54,548 bases of DNA from an uncultured Bacteroidales bacterium (lineage in GTDB: Bacteria; Bacteroidota; Bacteroidia; Bacteroidales; UBA932), in contig CALVCB010000004.1 of the NCBI GenBank assembly GCA_944325965.1, positions 1 through 54,548 on the forward strand, written 5' to 3'. The notes under the pieces are model-generated. The model was not told the origin of the DNA, ran no database searches, and worked only from the letters and a program-made list of their open reading frames with translations. Both the position numbers and the translations under genes were made by a program. Every line of letters begins with the position of its first letter. The first letter of the stretch is position 1. Shown piece by piece: positions 53,446 to 54,548 of this stretch.

Positions 53446-54548
53446 ATGAAACGGATTTTAACTTTTTCTGCGGGCCTTTTGCTATGGGCGGCCGCATGCT
53501 TTTCACAGGAAAAGCAGGAGTACAGGGCCTACCTTGTCTCCAATGCCCATTTCGACTCCCAGTGGAACTGGGATGTACAGAAGTCGATAAGGGAATATAT
53601 CCCCAAAACCATGGACAGGAACCTGTTCCTTCTGGAGAGGTATCCTGACTACATCTTCAATTTCGAGGGCGGGATAAAGTACTCCTGGATGAAGGAATAT
53701 TTCCCCGAGAAATATGACCTTGTTAAAAAGTACATTGCCCAGGGCAGGTGGCATGTCACAGGAAGCACCTGGGACGCCACGGACACCAACATCCCTTCCC
53801 CGGAATCCTTTACAAGGAACATCCTCTACGGTCAGCACTTCTACAGGGAGGAGTTCGGAGTGGAGGGGACGGACATCTTCCTTCCTGACTGCTTCGGCTT
53901 CGGGTGGACACTGCCGACCATAGCCGCCCATTCCGGCCTTATCGGCTTTTCCACACAGAAGCTCCAGTGGAGGAACAGGCCATTCTACGGCGACAGCAAG
54001 ATTCCTTTTGAGATAGGCCTGTGGCAGGGTGTGGACGGTTCCCGTATCATGCTCGTTGCCGATGCGCACAACTACACCAGCCGGTGGCGCTATGAAGACC
54101 TCAGCAGGAATGAAAAGCTCCTTGGCATCGCTGAAAAGTCCCCGATAAATACTGTCTACCATTATTATGGTACAGGCGATACGGGCGGTTCTCCGACGAT
54201 AGAGTCTGTCCGTGCCCTCGAGTGCGGCCTTGCTGGAGACGGCCCTGTTAAGATCATAAGCGCCGAGAGCGACAGGCTCTACAAGGATTATCTCCCTTTC
54301 GGTGATCATCCTGAACTTCCTGTATGGGACGGTGAGCTGCTTATGGACGTGCACGGTACGGGCTGCTATACATCCCAGGCTGCCATGAAACTCTACAACA
54401 GGAGGAACGAGCAGCTTGCAGACGCTGCGGAAAGGAGCGCCGTAGCTGCAGACTGGCTCGGGACGGCAGAGTATCCTCAGGATTTCCTGTCTGAAGCGTG
54501 GAAGCGTTTCATCTGGCACCAGTTCCATGACGACCTTACCGGTACGAG
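53446..54548 (+). CDS. GH38-family alpha-mannosidase, 3' end beyond the window
   Basis: The open frame runs from ATG 53446 to the window end (367 codons seen). A signal peptide is at residues about 1-20 (LLLWAAACFSQ). The GH38 zinc motif reads NAHFDSQWNW near residue 30. The nucleophile region is LPDCFGFGWT near 145, where PDxFG carries the catalytic Asp. Later HGTGCYTSQAAMKLYNRRNE (about 302) and HQFHDDLTGT at the edge match the zinc-binding and substrate region. It hydrolyses alpha-mannosides, for instance in N-glycans; linkage preference cannot be told. Family members usually have about 800-1100 residues. Confidence 0.9.
   Translation, partial: MKRILTFSAGLLLWAAACFSQEKQEYRAYLVSNAHFDSQWNWDVQKSIREYIPKTMDRNLFLLERYPDYIFNFEGGIKYSWMKEYFPEKYDLVKKYIAQGRWHVTGSTWDATDTNIPSPESFTRNILYGQHFYREEFGVEGTDIFLPDCFGFGWTLPTIAAHSGLIGFSTQKLQWRNRPFYGDSKIPFEIGLWQGVDGSRIMLVADAHNYTSRWRYEDLSRNEKLLGIAEKSPINTVYHYYGTGDTGGSPTIESVRALECGLAGDGPVKIISAESDRLYKDYLPFGDHPELPVWDGELLMDVHGTGCYTSQAAMKLYNRRNEQLADAAERSAVAADWLGTAEYPQDFLSEAWKRFIWHQFHDDLTGT

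Overview
The window looks like chromosomal DNA of a Bacteroidales bacterium (phylum Bacteroidota). The evidence is a SusC/SusD pair, BACON and fimbrillin-type lipoproteins, a Bacteroidota-style LeuRS, UvrA and SecA, many promoters of the TTTG-N(18-20)-TAnnTTTG type, and a general lack of Shine-Dalgarno sequences. A gut or animal-associated relative (for example Rikenellaceae/Alistipes-like) is a guess. Composition is moderate in GC and fairly even.

Layout. 1-86: the 3' end (domains V-VI) of a group II intron that abuts the phoH stop codon. 87-2269 (-): a CapA-like metallophosphoesterase and phoH. 2343-8003 (+): SPOR lipoprotein, an M28-fold protein with a TonB C-terminal domain and a broken active site, leuS and a YitT-type membrane protein, closed by a terminator. 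8122-14769 (+): membrane-anchored AraC-type regulator, ettA, secA and bactofilin. 14854-18446: hsp20 (-) and uvrA (+), divergent. 18459-20764 (-): two fimbrillin-family lipoproteins. 20933-25162: an orphan DUF47 (PhoU-like) gene converging on a 1184-residue AsmA-family gene.

25335-38935 is the most distinctive part: a SusCD locus whose enzymes are phosphoesterases instead of glycosidases. It encodes a calcineurin-like phosphoesterase lipoprotein, a SusC porin, a SusD lipoprotein and a multi-BACON surface lipoprotein. After a degraded Rpn-type nuclease gene comes a secreted fusion of a metallophosphoesterase with a glycerophosphodiester phosphodiesterase. I read it as a system for capturing, importing and dephosphorylating a phosphodiester substrate. 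That function is inferred.

38953-42727 (-): rluD, a PASTA protein, a DUF362 ferredoxin-like protein and a LysE-type exporter. 42830-44509 (+): lnt. 44506-49654 (-): the tightly packed run lon-ung-coaD-double thioredoxin, whose last stop codon overlaps the lnt stop. 49975-52014 (+): HU, a 30-residue basic AURKAIP1/COX24-type protein and RNase G. 52139-54548 (+): an anaerobic sulfatase-maturating radical SAM enzyme and the start of a GH38 alpha-mannosidase that runs off the window. No tRNA, rRNA, CRISPR array or complete insertion sequence was recognised.
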